This document shows, in pieces, positions 41,352-50,367 of a stretch of DNA of 64,000 nt (the stretch's first letter is position 1; each line of letters starts with the position of its first letter). The DNA is from Ruminococcus sp. (GTDB taxonomy: Bacteria > Bacillota > Clostridia > Oscillospirales > Acutalibacteraceae), in NCBI GenBank assembly GCA_017404145.1, contig JAFRCW010000001.1:62001-126000 (forward strand), in the 5' to 3' direction. The notes beneath the pieces were generated by a model that saw nothing but the letters and a program-made list of their open reading frames with translations, was not told where the DNA came from and ran no database searches. A program made the translations under genes and the position numbers.

Positions 41352-42455
41352 ATGGCTTTTGAATTAGAAAACAACCCCGCTTCGGGTCTGCCTGTTATCA
41401 AGGTTATCGGCGTAGGCGGCGGCGGCGGAAACGCTGTCAACCGTATGATCAAGATGGACGTCAAGAATGTTGAGTTTATCGCGATCAACACCGACGAGCA
41501 TGTTTTAAGATTTTCTCAGGCGTCTCAGAAAATCCAGATCGGCGAGAAGGCTACCCGCGGCAAGGGCGCAGGCTCTATGCCCGAGGTCGGTCAGGCTGCC
41601 GCTGAAGAGAACAGAGAAGAGATCGCCGCTTTATTAAAGGATACCGATATGGTATTCATCACCGCCGGTATGGGCGGCGGCACCGGTACGGGCGCGGCTC
41701 CCATCGTGGCGAAGATCGCAAAAGATATGGGCATCCTCACCGTAGCGGTTGTTACCAAGCCTTTCGCTTTTGAAGGCAAGAAGAGAATGGCGCAGGCGGA
41801 GCAGGGTATCGCGGAGCTGTCTGCGTGCGTTGACTCGCTGATCATCGTTCCCAACGAAAGACTCAAGTATGTTTCCGACCAGAGTATCACGCTCCAGAAC
41901 GCTTTTCTGATCGCCGACGATGTGTTGCGTCAGGGCGTCCAGAGTATCTCCGATCTGATCGTGGTTCCCGGACTTGTCAACCTTGACTTCGCCGATGTTT
42001 CCGCTGTTATGCGTGACGCGGGCTTTGCCCATATGGGTATCGGTAAGGCGACCGGCAAGGATAAGGCGGTTGTCGCCGCGGATATGGCGATTTCCTCCGC
42101 GCTGCTCGAAACATCTATCGACGGTTCTACCGGCGTGATCATCAACATCACCGCTTCTCCCGATATCACTCTTGACGATATCGACGCCGCTTCCACCATG
42201 GTTGCGCAGAAGGCTGCCGATAACGCGAACATCATCTGGGGCGCCGTGATCGACGACGATATGAAGGACGAGATCAGCGTTACCGTTATCGCAACCGGAT
42301 GCGGTTCTACCAACGATAACTCCGGCGCGTTCCCGAGCTCTTCTCCTGAGAAGGCGGACATCCCGAAGACCGTCGCTCCCGCTCCGAAGGTAGAGGTAGA
42401 CTCTTCCGATGAGGACGACAGCTTCTATGATATTATGTCTATCTTCAATTCATAA
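41352..42455 (+). CDS. ftsZ: cell division protein FtsZ
   Basis: FtsZ is the tubulin-like GTPase that forms the cytokinetic ring. The 367-residue protein has [17 protein letters not shown], the tubulin signature [10 protein letters not shown] near residue 105, and NLDFADV for the T7 synergy loop. The C-terminal linker is short and ends [13 protein letters not shown], the conserved peptide region for partners. ftsA is not upstream. A strong AGGAGG precedes the ATG and a terminator follows. Confidence 0.98.
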   Translation: MAFELENNPASGLPVIKVIGVGGGGGNAVNRMIKMDVKNVEFIAINTDEHVLRFSQASQKIQIGEKATRGKGAGSMPEVGQAAAEENREEIAALLKDTDMVFITAGMGGGTGTGAAPIVAKIAKDMGILTVAVVTKPFAFEGKKRMAQAEQGIAELSACVDSLIIVPNERLKYVSDQSITLQNAFLIADDVLRQGVQSISDLIVVPGLVNLDFADVSAVMRDAGFAHMGIGKATGKDKAVVAADMAISSALLETSIDGSTGVIINITASPDITLDDIDAASTMVAQKAADNANIIWGAVIDDDMKDEISVTVIATGCGSTNDNSGAFPSSSPEKADIPKTVAPAPKVEVDSSDEDDSFYDIMSIFNS

Positions 42456-42497
42456 TGCATAATGCATAATTCATAATGATTCTATAAGAAAAGCAAG

Positions 42498-42527
42498 GCT
42501 CCCGACATTTTTGTCGGGAGCTTTTTG
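42498..42527 (+). terminator. terminator of ftsZ
   Basis: GCTCCCGACA (42498-42507), TTTT loop, TGTCGGGAGC (42512-42521), then TTTTT. Confidence 0.92.
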
Positions 42528-42545
42528 TATTATCTGAATGTATTT

Positions 42546-42576
42546 AAAAGAGAAAAGGGAGAGTGATGACTCTCCC
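42546..42576 (-). terminator. terminator of the GH3 gene
   Basis: GGGAGAGT (42557-42564) pairs with ACTCTCCC (42569-42576). On the minus strand it is followed by TTTTCTCTTTT. Confidence 0.85.
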
Positions 42577-42582
42577 TGCGGA

Positions 42583-43953
42583 TTATTCGTTGGTGACGGT
42601 GATGGCGGAGATCTTGGTCTCCTCCGTCGCATCGGTTTCAGATGTGTTCTGCGTTGCGGTTTGGGCTGTATTTTGCTCCGATTTGAGAATGCCCCTTTTG
42701 TATTTCATCTGCAGGATCCTGGTGACCTTTTCATCGATCTGCTTTTCTGTGATTTTTTTATCGGAAAGAAGCGTGTTGACAGTGTCAAAATACTCGTCCA
42801 AGTCTCCTGCCATCAGGAAGAGGTCGATATCCGCGTCGAACAGTCCCTGAACGATCTCCTCTGTCGAGAAATTTTCGACAAGCGCGCCCATGGTCAGGCT
42901 GTCGGAGATCACTACGCCGTCATATTTCATATCCTTTCGAAGGATCTCGGGAACAATGTTTTTGGAGAGGGTCGCAGGCTTGTCCTCATCCAGCGAGGGA
43001 ACCACGATGTGACCGACCATCACCATATCGGCGCCCGCCTTGATGCCTTCCTTGAAGGGAAGCAGCTCGCCGTCTTTCAGCTCGTCATAGGACTTGTCGA
43101 GAACCGCAAGCACTTCGTGAGAATCCTCCGCCGTACCGCCGTGACCGGGAAAATGCTTCAAGGTTGCGGCGATTCCGTTCTCATCATAGCTCTTCACCGC
43201 GGCGGCGACAAGCTCAGCAGCTTTTTGATAATCATCGGAATACGCGCGTTCGGCAATTACGGTGTTGTCCTTGTTGGTCCATACGTCAGCGACGGGGGCG
43301 AAATCGGTGTTAAAGCCGTATTTTGTCAGATAAGAAGCGATCGTTTTCGCGTTCTTGGAAGCGGTTGACTTGTCCTCGTCCTTATAGGAGAACATCGGCT
43401 CGAGCTTTTCTTCGTCTAAGGCGTCGGCAACGCGTGCGACGTCTCCGCCCTCTTCATCCACACAGATCAGAAGAGGGAGCTTGGAGTAGCTCTGGGTAGT
43501 AGAGATCAGATCTTTCAGCTGATCCTTATCCTCCATATTGGGAGTAGAATAGATGATTCCGCCCACGGGATATTTCTCGAGCATCTCCTTGGTCGTCTCG
43601 CCCGCGATGGTGGCGACGTCCACACCGGTCAGCGTTTCGGGAGTGACAACAAATAACTGAGCGATTTTCTCGTCAAGAGACATTTTTGAAAGCGTTTTCT
43701 GCGCTTCTTCCTTATAGTCCGATGCGGGAGCCTCTGTCGGCGCGTGTGTGGGAGGCGGCTGGAGCGTCGCCTCTGTCGCGATCGTCGGGATCAAAGGCTC
43801 GGTAGGAGCCGTTTGCACGGGATTGAGCACAAAGCGGTATACGCCCCACGCGCCTCCGGCAAAGAGTGCGACGATCAGCACAATAATAATGATCCGCATC
43901 GCGATAACAGAGCCCGGCGTTTTGCCATGCTTCGCATGATAATGATCAGCCAT
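42583..43953 (-). CDS. membrane-anchored glycoside hydrolase family 3 (NagZ-like)
   Basis: A 456-residue GH3 enzyme, probably a beta-N-acetylhexosaminidase acting on cell wall fragments outside the cell. An N-terminal membrane helix (about 18-42) and a Thr/Pro-rich linker precede the catalytic TIM barrel. It has LKHFPGHGGT (the loop with the His acid/base of NagZ types), LICVDEEGGDVARV and the nucleophile region VVISDSLTMGAL. The ~30-residue Thr-rich tail is low complexity. AAGGAAAGG precedes the ATG. It converges on ftsZ. Confidence 0.88.
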   Translation of the reverse strand: MADHYHAKHGKTPGSVIAMRIIIIVLIVALFAGGAWGVYRFVLNPVQTAPTEPLIPTIATEATLQPPPTHAPTEAPASDYKEEAQKTLSKMSLDEKIAQLFVVTPETLTGVDVATIAGETTKEMLEKYPVGGIIYSTPNMEDKDQLKDLISTTQSYSKLPLLICVDEEGGDVARVADALDEEKLEPMFSYKDEDKSTASKNAKTIASYLTKYGFNTDFAPVADVWTNKDNTVIAERAYSDDYQKAAELVAAAVKSYDENGIAATLKHFPGHGGTAEDSHEVLAVLDKSYDELKDGELLPFKEGIKAGADMVMVGHIVVPSLDEDKPATLSKNIVPEILRKDMKYDGVVISDSLTMGALVENFSTEEIVQGLFDADIDLFLMAGDLDEYFDTVNTLLSDKKITEKQIDEKVTRILQMKYKRGILKSEQNTAQTATQNTSETDATEETKISAITVTNE

Positions 43954-44083
43954 AGTCGATTACCTTTCCTTTTTGGTTTCTGTTACTATTAATGTTATCA
44001 TACTATATATCGTGTTGTCAATTGATTTATACAGAATTATATACTATATATTATGTCATATATGATCAAAAGAATGCGAAAGA

Positions 44084-44117
44084 AAAAAGAAAAAGCGGAG
44101 CGTGATGCTCCGCTTTC
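44084..44117 (-). terminator. terminator of the DUF6465 gene
   Basis: GCGGAGC and GCTCCGC form a seven-base-pair stem extended by AAA/TTT. On the minus strand the stem is followed by TTTTTCTTTTTTC. Confidence 0.8.
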
Positions 44118-44134
44118 GCGTTTTTGTTTTCTGA

Positions 44135-44449
44135 TTAGTCAGCTACGAAGAATACGTCCATGCCGGTGGTCTCGCCGTCAGCTACGATATAAGCCTTGGA
44201 CTCTTCGGGCTTAACGTATACGGTGTAAGCCTTCTTACCCTTAACGACCTTCTTGACGTTCTTCTCGATATCCTTGACGGAAACAGTAGCGCCGCCGAAC
44301 TGGATGAACAGATCGAACTTGGGATCAGCCTTCTTGGCTGCGGGCTTCTTAGCAGCTGCGGGCTTAGCCTCAGCCTTCTTAGCCGCGGTCTTCGTGGGAG
44401 CCTTTGTTTCTGCCTTCTTGGTGGTGGTAGCTTTCTTTGTAGTTGCCAT
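44135..44449 (-). CDS. DUF6465-like protein with Lys/Ala-rich histone-like tail
   Basis: A 104-residue protein. The first ~50 residues are a Lys/Ala/Thr repeat (TTKKA, AAKKAEAKPAA) like histone H1 tails. The rest (FDLFIQFGGATVSVKDIEKN, VYVKPEESKAYIVADGE) resembles DUF6465 proteins of Clostridia, judged by memory of the family. Nucleoid or RNA binding through the basic tail is plausible but unproven. Start at ATG 44449 with AAGGAAA seven bases upstream. It has a consensus promoter and a terminator, so it is a single-gene, probably abundant transcript. Confidence 0.75.
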   Translation of the reverse strand: MATTKKATTTKKAETKAPTKTAAKKAEAKPAAAKKPAAKKADPKFDLFIQFGGATVSVKDIEKNVKKVVKGKKAYTVYVKPEESKAYIVADGETTGMDVFFVAD

Positions 44450-44517
44450 AGTTAATTTCCTTCTTTCCTTCAAGATTTTGAATTTTTTACTTTCGTAAGT
44501 TCGTGCTTACAAGTGTT

Positions 44518-44545
44518 ATTATATACCTAGTTTTTGATTTGTCAA
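44518..44545 (-). promoter_or_regulatory. promoter of the DUF6465 gene
   Basis: TTGACA at 44540-44545, 16-base spacer, TATAAT at 44518-44523. Confidence 0.8.
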
Positions 44546-44549
44546 ACCT

Positions 44550-44779
44550 TAACGGAAACTTTTGGTTGATTCACTAAAAGCGTTCCTAAAACAAAAACCT
44601 CTTTTGTTATGCTTGACGAGAAAAAGAGGGAGTTTTTTGCACCATGGAGATTTTTTGCTCCATCAAAATATCCAAAAATGATTTGAATATTTGTCATTTC
44701 TCACAGTCCGATATATATCTCTTAGACATTCTGACTGATTTGGGTCATATTTTTTTGTAAAATTTGCTCTAATTGCGTA
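44550..44779. other. non-coding stretch between DUF6465 and AEC genes
   Basis: No gene is seen. CCTCTTTT and AAAAGAGG form a hairpin followed by TTTTTTG at about 44600-44640, a terminator-like signal with no gene leading into it. The rest is AT-rich. Confidence 0.4.
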
Positions 44780-44808
44780 TTGCAAAAGAAAACGGCAGGT
44801 GTTATACT
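44780..44808 (+). promoter_or_regulatory. promoter of the AEC transporter gene
   Basis: TTGCAA at 44780-44785 and TATACT at 44803-44808, 17-base spacing. A GAGTCC/GGACTC hairpin lies in the leader at about 44820-44840. Confidence 0.65.
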
Positions 44809-44867
44809 GTTGGAGAGCAGAGTCCAAAAAACAGGACTCGATAGGTATATGAAGTTAAGGTGAAAAA

Positions 44868-45797
44868 ATGCTGCAAAGTTTTTTCAATGTCTCAGAGCAG
44901 GTCGCGGTGCTGTTCATCCTCATTTTTGTCGGTTTTCTGCTGACGAAGCTTTCTATTATAAAGGAAAGCGGCGCGAAGGTGATGACCGACGTTGTGCTGT
45001 ACGCGGTGACACCCTGTGTAATCGTCAACGCCTTCCAGCGTGAGTATGATCCCTCCATGCTGAGCGGTCTGCTGATCGCGCTGCTGTGCGCGTTCTGTGT
45101 GATGCTGTTTTCGGTGCTGCTTGCCGAACTGCTGTATCGCAGACAAAAGATAGAAAGAGCGGTCGTGCTGAAATTCGCGGTGGTGTTTTCCAACTGCGGG
45201 TTTACGGCGCTGCCTCTGCAGGAGGCGGTATTGGGGAGCGACGGAGTTTTCTACGGCGCCGCGTACATCGCGGTGTTCAACATTTTTATGTGGACCTACG
45301 GACTGATCACGATGAGCGGCAAAAAAGAAAAGAAAGAGATCCTCAAAGCGGTCGTCAACCCGGGGATCATCGGCACCCTCATCGGCGTCCTGTTTTTCGT
45401 ACTCAGAGTTTCGCTGCCCGAGATCATCAAAGCGCCGATCTCTTTTCTCGCGTCGCTGAACACACCCGTTCCGATGCTGATCATCGGTTTCTATCTCGCT
45501 ACTTCGAGTTTAAGAAGAGTGCTGAAAGATAAAGACGCGTATCTCTCGATGTTCATTCGTCTGTTGGGAATCCCGCTGCTCGCGCTGTTTGCGATGTACT
45601 TTACAGGCGTCAACGGTGTGATACTCTCGGCGGTAGTGATCGCGGCGTCTTCGCCTGTCGCGGCGTTCTCCACGATGATGTCCGCGAAGTATAACCGTGA
45701 CACCGAGCTGTCCGCCGGTATCGTCTGTGCGTCAACCTTGTTCTCGCTTGTCACGATGCCGCTTACGGTTGGACTGGCGCGTTATCTCGTTGTTTAA
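44868..45797 (+). CDS. AEC family transporter (auxin efflux carrier type permease)
   Basis: A 309-residue permease with about ten hydrophobic helices in two halves. The middle SNCGFTALPLQEAVLG segment and the NTPVPMLIIGFYLA segment are characteristic of AEC proteins such as MleP-like malate permeases. Substrate cannot be predicted. AAGGTGA precedes the ATG. The WYL regulator gene follows after 36 bases and may be co-transcribed. Confidence 0.87.
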   Translation: MLQSFFNVSEQVAVLFILIFVGFLLTKLSIIKESGAKVMTDVVLYAVTPCVIVNAFQREYDPSMLSGLLIALLCAFCVMLFSVLLAELLYRRQKIERAVVLKFAVVFSNCGFTALPLQEAVLGSDGVFYGAAYIAVFNIFMWTYGLITMSGKKEKKEILKAVVNPGIIGTLIGVLFFVLRVSLPEIIKAPISFLASLNTPVPMLIIGFYLATSSLRRVLKDKDAYLSMFIRLLGIPLLALFAMYFTGVNGVILSAVVIAASSPVAAFSTMMSAKYNRDTELSAGIVCASTLFSLVTMPLTVGLARYLVV

Positions 45798-45833
45798 GTA
45801 TACATAATATATAGATTTTTTTGGAGGAATACC

Positions 45834-46844
45834 ATGCCCAAGAATCCGAAACAAAAACAGAAGCTTTTATATCTGATGAAGTATTTACAGGAGAAAACCG
45901 ACGAGAACTTCGGCGTGACCGTTGCGGACATCATCGCCTATCTTGATTCTTATGGGATTAAGGCGGAGAGAAAAAGCATCTATGATGATCTGAGAACGCT
46001 CGAGGATTTCGGACTGGATATCGGCCACAACAAGGTCGGCAAGGAGACTGTCTGGTACTTAAATTCCAGAGAGTTTGAACTGCCCGAGCTCAAGCTCTTG
46101 GTCGACGCGGTGCAGAGCTCCAAGTTTATTACCAAGAACAAAAGCGCCAAGCTGATCAAAAAGCTCGAGACGCTTGCTTCCGAAAACGACGCGAAAGCCC
46201 TCCACCGTCAGGTGATCGTCTCCAACCGCGTCAAGACGACGAATGAGAAGATCTATTATAATATTGACGCCATCAACGAAGCGATCAACGAGAAAAAACA
46301 GATCACCTTTTATTATACTCAGTGGACGATCTCGAAGGACGGCATCAAAAAGATCGTCAAGGAGCGCCGCAGAGACGGCAAGCTCTATGCGGTTTCTCCC
46401 AAGGCGCTGACATGGGACGATGAGAACTATTATCTGATTGCCTTTGATGCTCAGGAGGACAAGCTCAAGCATTTCCGCGTGGACAAGATGGAGAACATCA
46501 CTGTGACAGAGGAAAAGGCAAGAGGCTCCAAGTCAGTCGACAAGCTCGACCTTGCGGTCTACTCCAAGCAGGTGTTCGGGATGTACGGCGGCAAGCTTAC
46601 TTCGGTGAAGGTGAAGTTCGATCAAGACCTCATCGGCGTGGTCGCCGACCGCTTCTCCGACAAGGTGTTTATCACAACCGGACGGGACAACACCTTTACG
46701 ATGTGTACGGATGTGATGCTCTCCCCGCAGTTCTTCGGATGGCTGTTCTCCCTCGGAGACAAGGCGCAGATCCTTTCTCCCAAGTCGGCGAAGGATGAAT
46801 ACCTCTCCTATTTGGAGAACGTGATGAAAAAATATCAAAAGTAA
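45834..46844 (+). CDS. HTH/WYL-domain transcriptional regulator
   Basis: A 336-residue regulator. A winged HTH lies at residues 5-65 (GVTVADIIAYLDSYGIKAERK), then a helical linker and a WYL domain (about 145-235) with INEKKQITFYYTQWTI and DDENYYLIAFD, then a WCX-like C-terminal domain. WYL proteins sense nucleic acid or small ligands and often control DNA-damage or defence genes; no defence genes are adjacent here. TTTGGAGGAA precedes the ATG. Confidence 0.87.
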   Translation: MPKNPKQKQKLLYLMKYLQEKTDENFGVTVADIIAYLDSYGIKAERKSIYDDLRTLEDFGLDIGHNKVGKETVWYLNSREFELPELKLLVDAVQSSKFITKNKSAKLIKKLETLASENDAKALHRQVIVSNRVKTTNEKIYYNIDAINEAINEKKQITFYYTQWTISKDGIKKIVKERRRDGKLYAVSPKALTWDDENYYLIAFDAQEDKLKHFRVDKMENITVTEEKARGSKSVDKLDLAVYSKQVFGMYGGKLTSVKVKFDQDLIGVVADRFSDKVFITTGRDNTFTMCTDVMLSPQFFGWLFSLGDKAQILSPKSAKDEYLSYLENVMKKYQK

Positions 46845-46860
46845 GACGGGGTAACAGAAA

Positions 46861-47436
46861 ATGAAAATAAAGAACCTGATTTTAGCGTCAAAGTCTCCGC
46901 GCAGGGAGGAACTGCTCAGGAAGATTACCGACGATTTTGAGATCATTGTTTCCGACGTGGAGGAGGTACTGCCCTCGGATATCACATCACAGGAAGCGCC
47001 CGAATATCTCGCCGCTCTGAAGGCGAACGCCGTCGCAAAAGAGCATCCGGGACGCACGGTCATCGGCGCGGATACGGTAGTGATTTTAGGCGGCAGGATC
47101 CTCGGCAAGCCTAAGGATGAGGACGACGCGTTCTCGATGCTCAGAGCGCTCTCCGGCAGGACTCACACGGTCATCACCGGATGCTGTATCACGGACGGAG
47201 AAAATGAGCGTCGGTTTTCCGACAGTACCGAAGTAACGTTTTATGATCTGTCTGACGAAGAGATCCGAGAATATATCGCGACAGGCGATCCGATGGACAA
47301 GGCGGGCGCCTACGGGATCCAAGAAAAAGCGACGCTGTTTGTCAAAGGAATCAAAGGGGATTTTTTCAACGTGGTGGGACTCCCCATCGCGATGCTCTAC
47401 AGAGAGTTGAAGTTTTTTGAGGAGATTGAGGAATGA
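46861..47436 (+). CDS. maf: Maf-family nucleoside triphosphate pyrophosphatase
   Basis: Maf proteins hydrolyse non-canonical or canonical NTPs (dTTP/UTP types) to monophosphates and have been linked to septum inhibition. The 191-residue protein has LASKSPRREELLRKI at the N terminus, GADTVVILGGRILGKPKDEDDAF and a C-terminal GDFFNVVGLPIAMLYREL. Overlaps the next gene by four bases (ATGA). Confidence 0.92.
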   Translation: MKIKNLILASKSPRREELLRKITDDFEIIVSDVEEVLPSDITSQEAPEYLAALKANAVAKEHPGRTVIGADTVVILGGRILGKPKDEDDAFSMLRALSGRTHTVITGCCITDGENERRFSDSTEVTFYDLSDEEIREYIATGDPMDKAGAYGIQEKATLFVKGIKGDFFNVVGLPIAMLYRELKFFEEIEE

Positions 47437-48350
47437 CGCATTTATTTATACTGAACAGGTTTGCGGGTACCAAGGATCATACCCCCGAGCTGAAGGAGAA
47501 GATCAGGGCGTTACATACTGACGACGAAGTTGTGATGGAATATACGAAAGAGGCGGGCGACGCGAAAAGAATCGCGAAGGAATACGCTGAGAAGTGTCAG
47601 GATTTGCGGGTATATGCCTGCGGCGGCGACGGTACCGCCAACGAAGCGCTCACCGGCTTGATGGGCTATGAGAACGCCTCGCTGGGCGTGATCCCTGTCG
47701 GCACCGGCAACGACTTGATTCGTTCTCTGCCGGCTTCGAAAGAGGATTTTCTTGATTTGCAGAAGATGATCGAGGGCGATACCGTCAGAATCGACCTTTT
47801 CCGCTGTGAGGACAAATACGCGATCAACGTAATCTCCGTCGGCTATGACTGCGAGGTGGCGGCGCAGGCGCAGAGGAACAAGCGGCTTCCCCTGATGTCG
47901 GGCTCCTTCGCCTATAAGCTCGCGATCTTACAGTGTTTGCTGACCAAGAGAAAGCACACCTTCCGTCCCTTCGCGGACGGAGAAGAAATTCAGCTCAAGG
48001 ACGGCTACAAGACCCAGATGCTCGCGGTCGCCTCCAACGGCAGATATTACGGCGGCGGTATCCAATGTTCGCCTAAGGCGGAGCTGAACGACGGATATAT
48101 TGATTTCATGTCGATTCCGACGATCTCCGTGCCGAAGTTTTTGAGTCTGGTATCCGACTTTATCAAGGGTCAGCATATCGACAACCCGAAGATGCCGTTT
48201 ATCCTTAACAAAAAGTGCAAAGAGATGAAGCTCATCGACGATAAGGAGCTGAAGGTCGGTATCGACGGCGAAATGTTTTATATGACGAATCCCACCATCA
48301 CCGTCCTGCCCTCGGCGTTCGACGTCATCGTACCGAAAAACCTACCATAG
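47433..48350 (+). CDS. diacylglycerol kinase family lipid kinase (YegS/BmrU type)
   Basis: A 305-residue soluble lipid kinase. The DAGK catalytic domain has ACGGDGTANEALTGL and the VIPVGTGNDLIRSL loop; a beta-rich C-terminal domain has ASNGRYYGGGIQCSPKAELN and IDGEMF. Substrate may be diacylglycerol or another lipid. It is translationally coupled to maf. A 98-bp repeat element starts seven bases after the stop. Confidence 0.9.
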   Translation: MTHLFILNRFAGTKDHTPELKEKIRALHTDDEVVMEYTKEAGDAKRIAKEYAEKCQDLRVYACGGDGTANEALTGLMGYENASLGVIPVGTGNDLIRSLPASKEDFLDLQKMIEGDTVRIDLFRCEDKYAINVISVGYDCEVAAQAQRNKRLPLMSGSFAYKLAILQCLLTKRKHTFRPFADGEEIQLKDGYKTQMLAVASNGRYYGGGIQCSPKAELNDGYIDFMSIPTISVPKFLSLVSDFIKGQHIDNPKMPFILNKKCKEMKLIDDKELKVGIDGEMFYMTNPTITVLPSAFDVIVPKNLP

Positions 48351-48356
48351 GGTACT

Positions 48357-48454
48357 GCCGTAGGGCACGATGCCTCCTCTGGGCGAGGACAGCAGACCCT
48401 TTTGTCCGCCTTGCGGACATTTCCCCTAACAGGGGAATTCCATCGTGCCGAAAC
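48357..48454. repeat. 98-bp element, left copy of a perfect inverted repeat
   Basis: The sequence 48357-48454 is the exact reverse complement of 55533-55630. It contains GTCCGCCTTGCGGAC and TTCCCCTAACAGGGGAA hairpins and CGGCACGATGG/TAGGGCACGATGCC edges. It follows the stop codon of the lipid kinase gene. Confidence 0.85.
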
Positions 48455-48469
48455 GCAGATATTACATCG

Positions 48470-48595
48470 ATGTTGATGTTATACCGCAGGGCGCCTTGCC
48501 CTACAACTCTATGTGATATCCTACAAATCAGGTGAGGGCAGAGCCCTCCCACCGTTCTTATTTCTTAGTTCTTCGTTCTTAGTTCATAACGACCC
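48470..48595. repeat. further repeat words after the lipid kinase gene
   Basis: A GCAGGGCGCCTTGCCC word, a GGTGAGGGCAGAGCCCTCCC hairpin (48532-48551), and TTCTTATTTCTTAGTTCTTCG words. Further on, ACGCTCTGTT and AACAGAGCGT (48615-48648) form a hairpin whose T-run is on the minus strand, although no gene reads into it from the right. Confidence 0.55.
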
Positions 48596-48685
48596 TCCCC
48601 TACGATAAAAAACGCTCTGTTCTTCGTTCGTGAAAAACAGAGCGTATATTGTTGTTGCCGTTCAAAGCCGTAACATTTTTGAAAC

Positions 48686-48714
48686 TTGTCTATAGGATGA
48701 ATCTATGCTATGAT
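48686..48714 (+). promoter_or_regulatory. promoter of the glycosyltransferase gene
   Basis: TTGTCT at 48686-48691, 17-base spacer, TATGAT at 48709-48714 with an extended -10 TGC. Confidence 0.6.
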
Positions 48715-48766
48715 GATATTGTCGGAAAGTATCACCGGCGGTATTATGATAGTAAGTGGTGTTATT

Positions 48767-49711
48767 ATGACAAAGCTATATATAGCGGTACCCTGTTATA
48801 ATGAAGAAGAGGTTCTTCCCGATTCCGCGAAGAAGCTCTTTGACAAAATGCAGACGATGATCTCCAAGGGACAGATCTCATCCGGCAGCAGAATCGTCTT
48901 TATCGACGACGGCAGCCGCGATAAGACATGGGAGATGATCGAGAAGCTCCACGCTTCTCACCGGATCTTCAGCGGGATCAAGCTCTCCCGCAACCGCGGT
49001 CACCAGAACGCGCTGATGGCGGGATTGATGACATTAAAAGATGAGGCGGACGCGGTGATCTCGATCGACGCGGATCTGCAGGACGACATCAACGCGTTTG
49101 ACGAAATGCTGAAGAAATATGAGGAAGGCTGCGACGTTGTCTACGGCGTGCGTAGTAAGCGCGAGACCGACACCTTCTTCAAGCGCTTCACCGCAGAGGG
49201 TTACTACAAGGTGCTCGACCGTATGGGCGCGAAGGTAATTTTCAACCACGCGGACTTCCGTCTGATGAGCAAGCGCGCTCTGCAGGCGTTCGCGGAATAC
49301 CACGAGACCAATCTCTTTTTGCGCGGTATGGTGCCGATGATCGGCTTCAAGAGCGATATCGTCGAGTATGAAAGATCCGAGCGTCTTGCAGGCGAGTCAA
49401 AGTATCCGCTCAAGAAGATGCTCGCGCTCGCGTGGGAGGGTATCACCTCTCTGTCTACCAAGCCGATCAAGCTGATCACCAGACTCGGTCTGATCATTTT
49501 CCTCGTCAGCATTGTGATGTTGATCTATACGGTGGTGCGCTTCTTTATGGGGGCGACCGAGACCGGCTGGGCGTCGCTGGCGGTGTCGATCTGGGCGATC
49601 GGCGGACTCCAGATGATGGCGATCGGCATCATCGGCGAGTACATCGGCAAGATCTATCTCGAAACCAAGCACAGACCGCGGTTTATTATTGAGGAATACC
49701 TCTCTGAGTAG
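48767..49711 (+). CDS. GT2 glycosyltransferase, DPM1/GtrB-like, membrane-anchored
   Basis: A 314-residue enzyme. The GT-A domain has IAVPCYNEEEVLP, FIDDGSRDKTW and ISIDADLQDD (the DxD metal site). Two membrane helices at about 230-255 and 265-290 form the anchor. GtrB-like enzymes load glucose or another sugar on undecaprenyl phosphate for wall or lipid decoration. No flippase or acceptor-transferase is adjacent. I start at ATG 48767, where the family begins; the ribosome site (AAGTGGTG) is weak. Confidence 0.88.
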   Translation: MTKLYIAVPCYNEEEVLPDSAKKLFDKMQTMISKGQISSGSRIVFIDDGSRDKTWEMIEKLHASHRIFSGIKLSRNRGHQNALMAGLMTLKDEADAVISIDADLQDDINAFDEMLKKYEEGCDVVYGVRSKRETDTFFKRFTAEGYYKVLDRMGAKVIFNHADFRLMSKRALQAFAEYHETNLFLRGMVPMIGFKSDIVEYERSERLAGESKYPLKKMLALAWEGITSLSTKPIKLITRLGLIIFLVSIVMLIYTVVRFFMGATETGWASLAVSIWAIGGLQMMAIGIIGEYIGKIYLETKHRPRFIIEEYLSE

Positions 49712-49915
49712 TGAATGGTGAATGGTGAATGGTTTTAGGCGGACGCTGTCCGCACCTGATAATAATTGTAGGGGCGGAGTTCCATCTCCGCCCTGAAGTT
49801 TTCTGTTATTGCAAAGTTAAGGGAGGGCGTGGAAGCCCTCCCCTACATTTATTTCTATCATTGTTTGAGCGAAGCGAGTATCCATAACCATTCACCATTC
49901 ACCTTTCACTCTTCA
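49712..49915. repeat. inverted GTGAATGGTGAATGG mosaic
   Basis: GTGAATGGTGAATGGTGAAT follows the glycosyltransferase stop and CCATTCACCATTCACC (49888-49903) ends the gap. Inside are GCGGACGCTGTCCGC, GGGGCGGAGTTCCATCTCCGCCC, GGGAGGGCGTGGAAGCCCTCCC hairpins and an inverted GGTTACTC cassette (49855-49881). Confidence 0.65.
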
Positions 49916-49920
49916 CTGGT

Positions 49921-50367
49921 TTAAACGCCAAAGGCTTTTTTCAAAAACGCCTTGCCGTAGTTGGTGATGAAGCGTTTTTCGGCAATGCGAACGATCTCTG
50001 CTTTGGGCGTGTTTTTCTCTTTGAAAGACACGATCATTTCCGCTTCTACAAGGATCTGGTGATCGAGTCCGGAGATATGACCGTAGTCGTCGTTATGCTC
50101 GACGATATAGCATACGCGCATCGCGGTCTCGTCATCGATATGACAGGCGGTCATCATTTCTTTGACCGCGGCGGTTTTATTATCCGCCTCGATGCTGTGT
50201 ACCACCGCAGAAATCTCCAGCTGTCGCTGAAGATCCTCGGGCAGCTGTTCTAACTCTCCGATGGATTTGGCAAGGGTATAAACGCGCACGAAGTGGGTGA
50301 CTTTTTGAGGATCACCGCCTACGTTTTCTTTCATCGCCTTGGCGACTTCGTTGATATCATAACTCAT
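49921..50367 (-). CDS. HD-domain-like protein with altered HD motif
   Basis: A 148-residue helical protein resembling small HD-family phosphohydrolases (KVTHFVRVYTLAKSIGE, then ISAVVHSIEADNK, then YIVEHNDDYG). The first His and the later EHND are kept, but the central His-Asp pair reads His-Ser (VVHSIE). Metal-dependent catalysis may therefore be lost or changed. It overlaps the upstream DUF5662-like gene by four bases. Confidence 0.75.
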   Translation of the reverse strand: MSYDINEVAKAMKENVGGDPQKVTHFVRVYTLAKSIGELEQLPEDLQRQLEISAVVHSIEADNKTAAVKEMMTACHIDDETAMRVCYIVEHNDDYGHISGLDHQILVEAEMIVSFKEKNTPKAEIVRIAEKRFITNYGKAFLKKAFGV

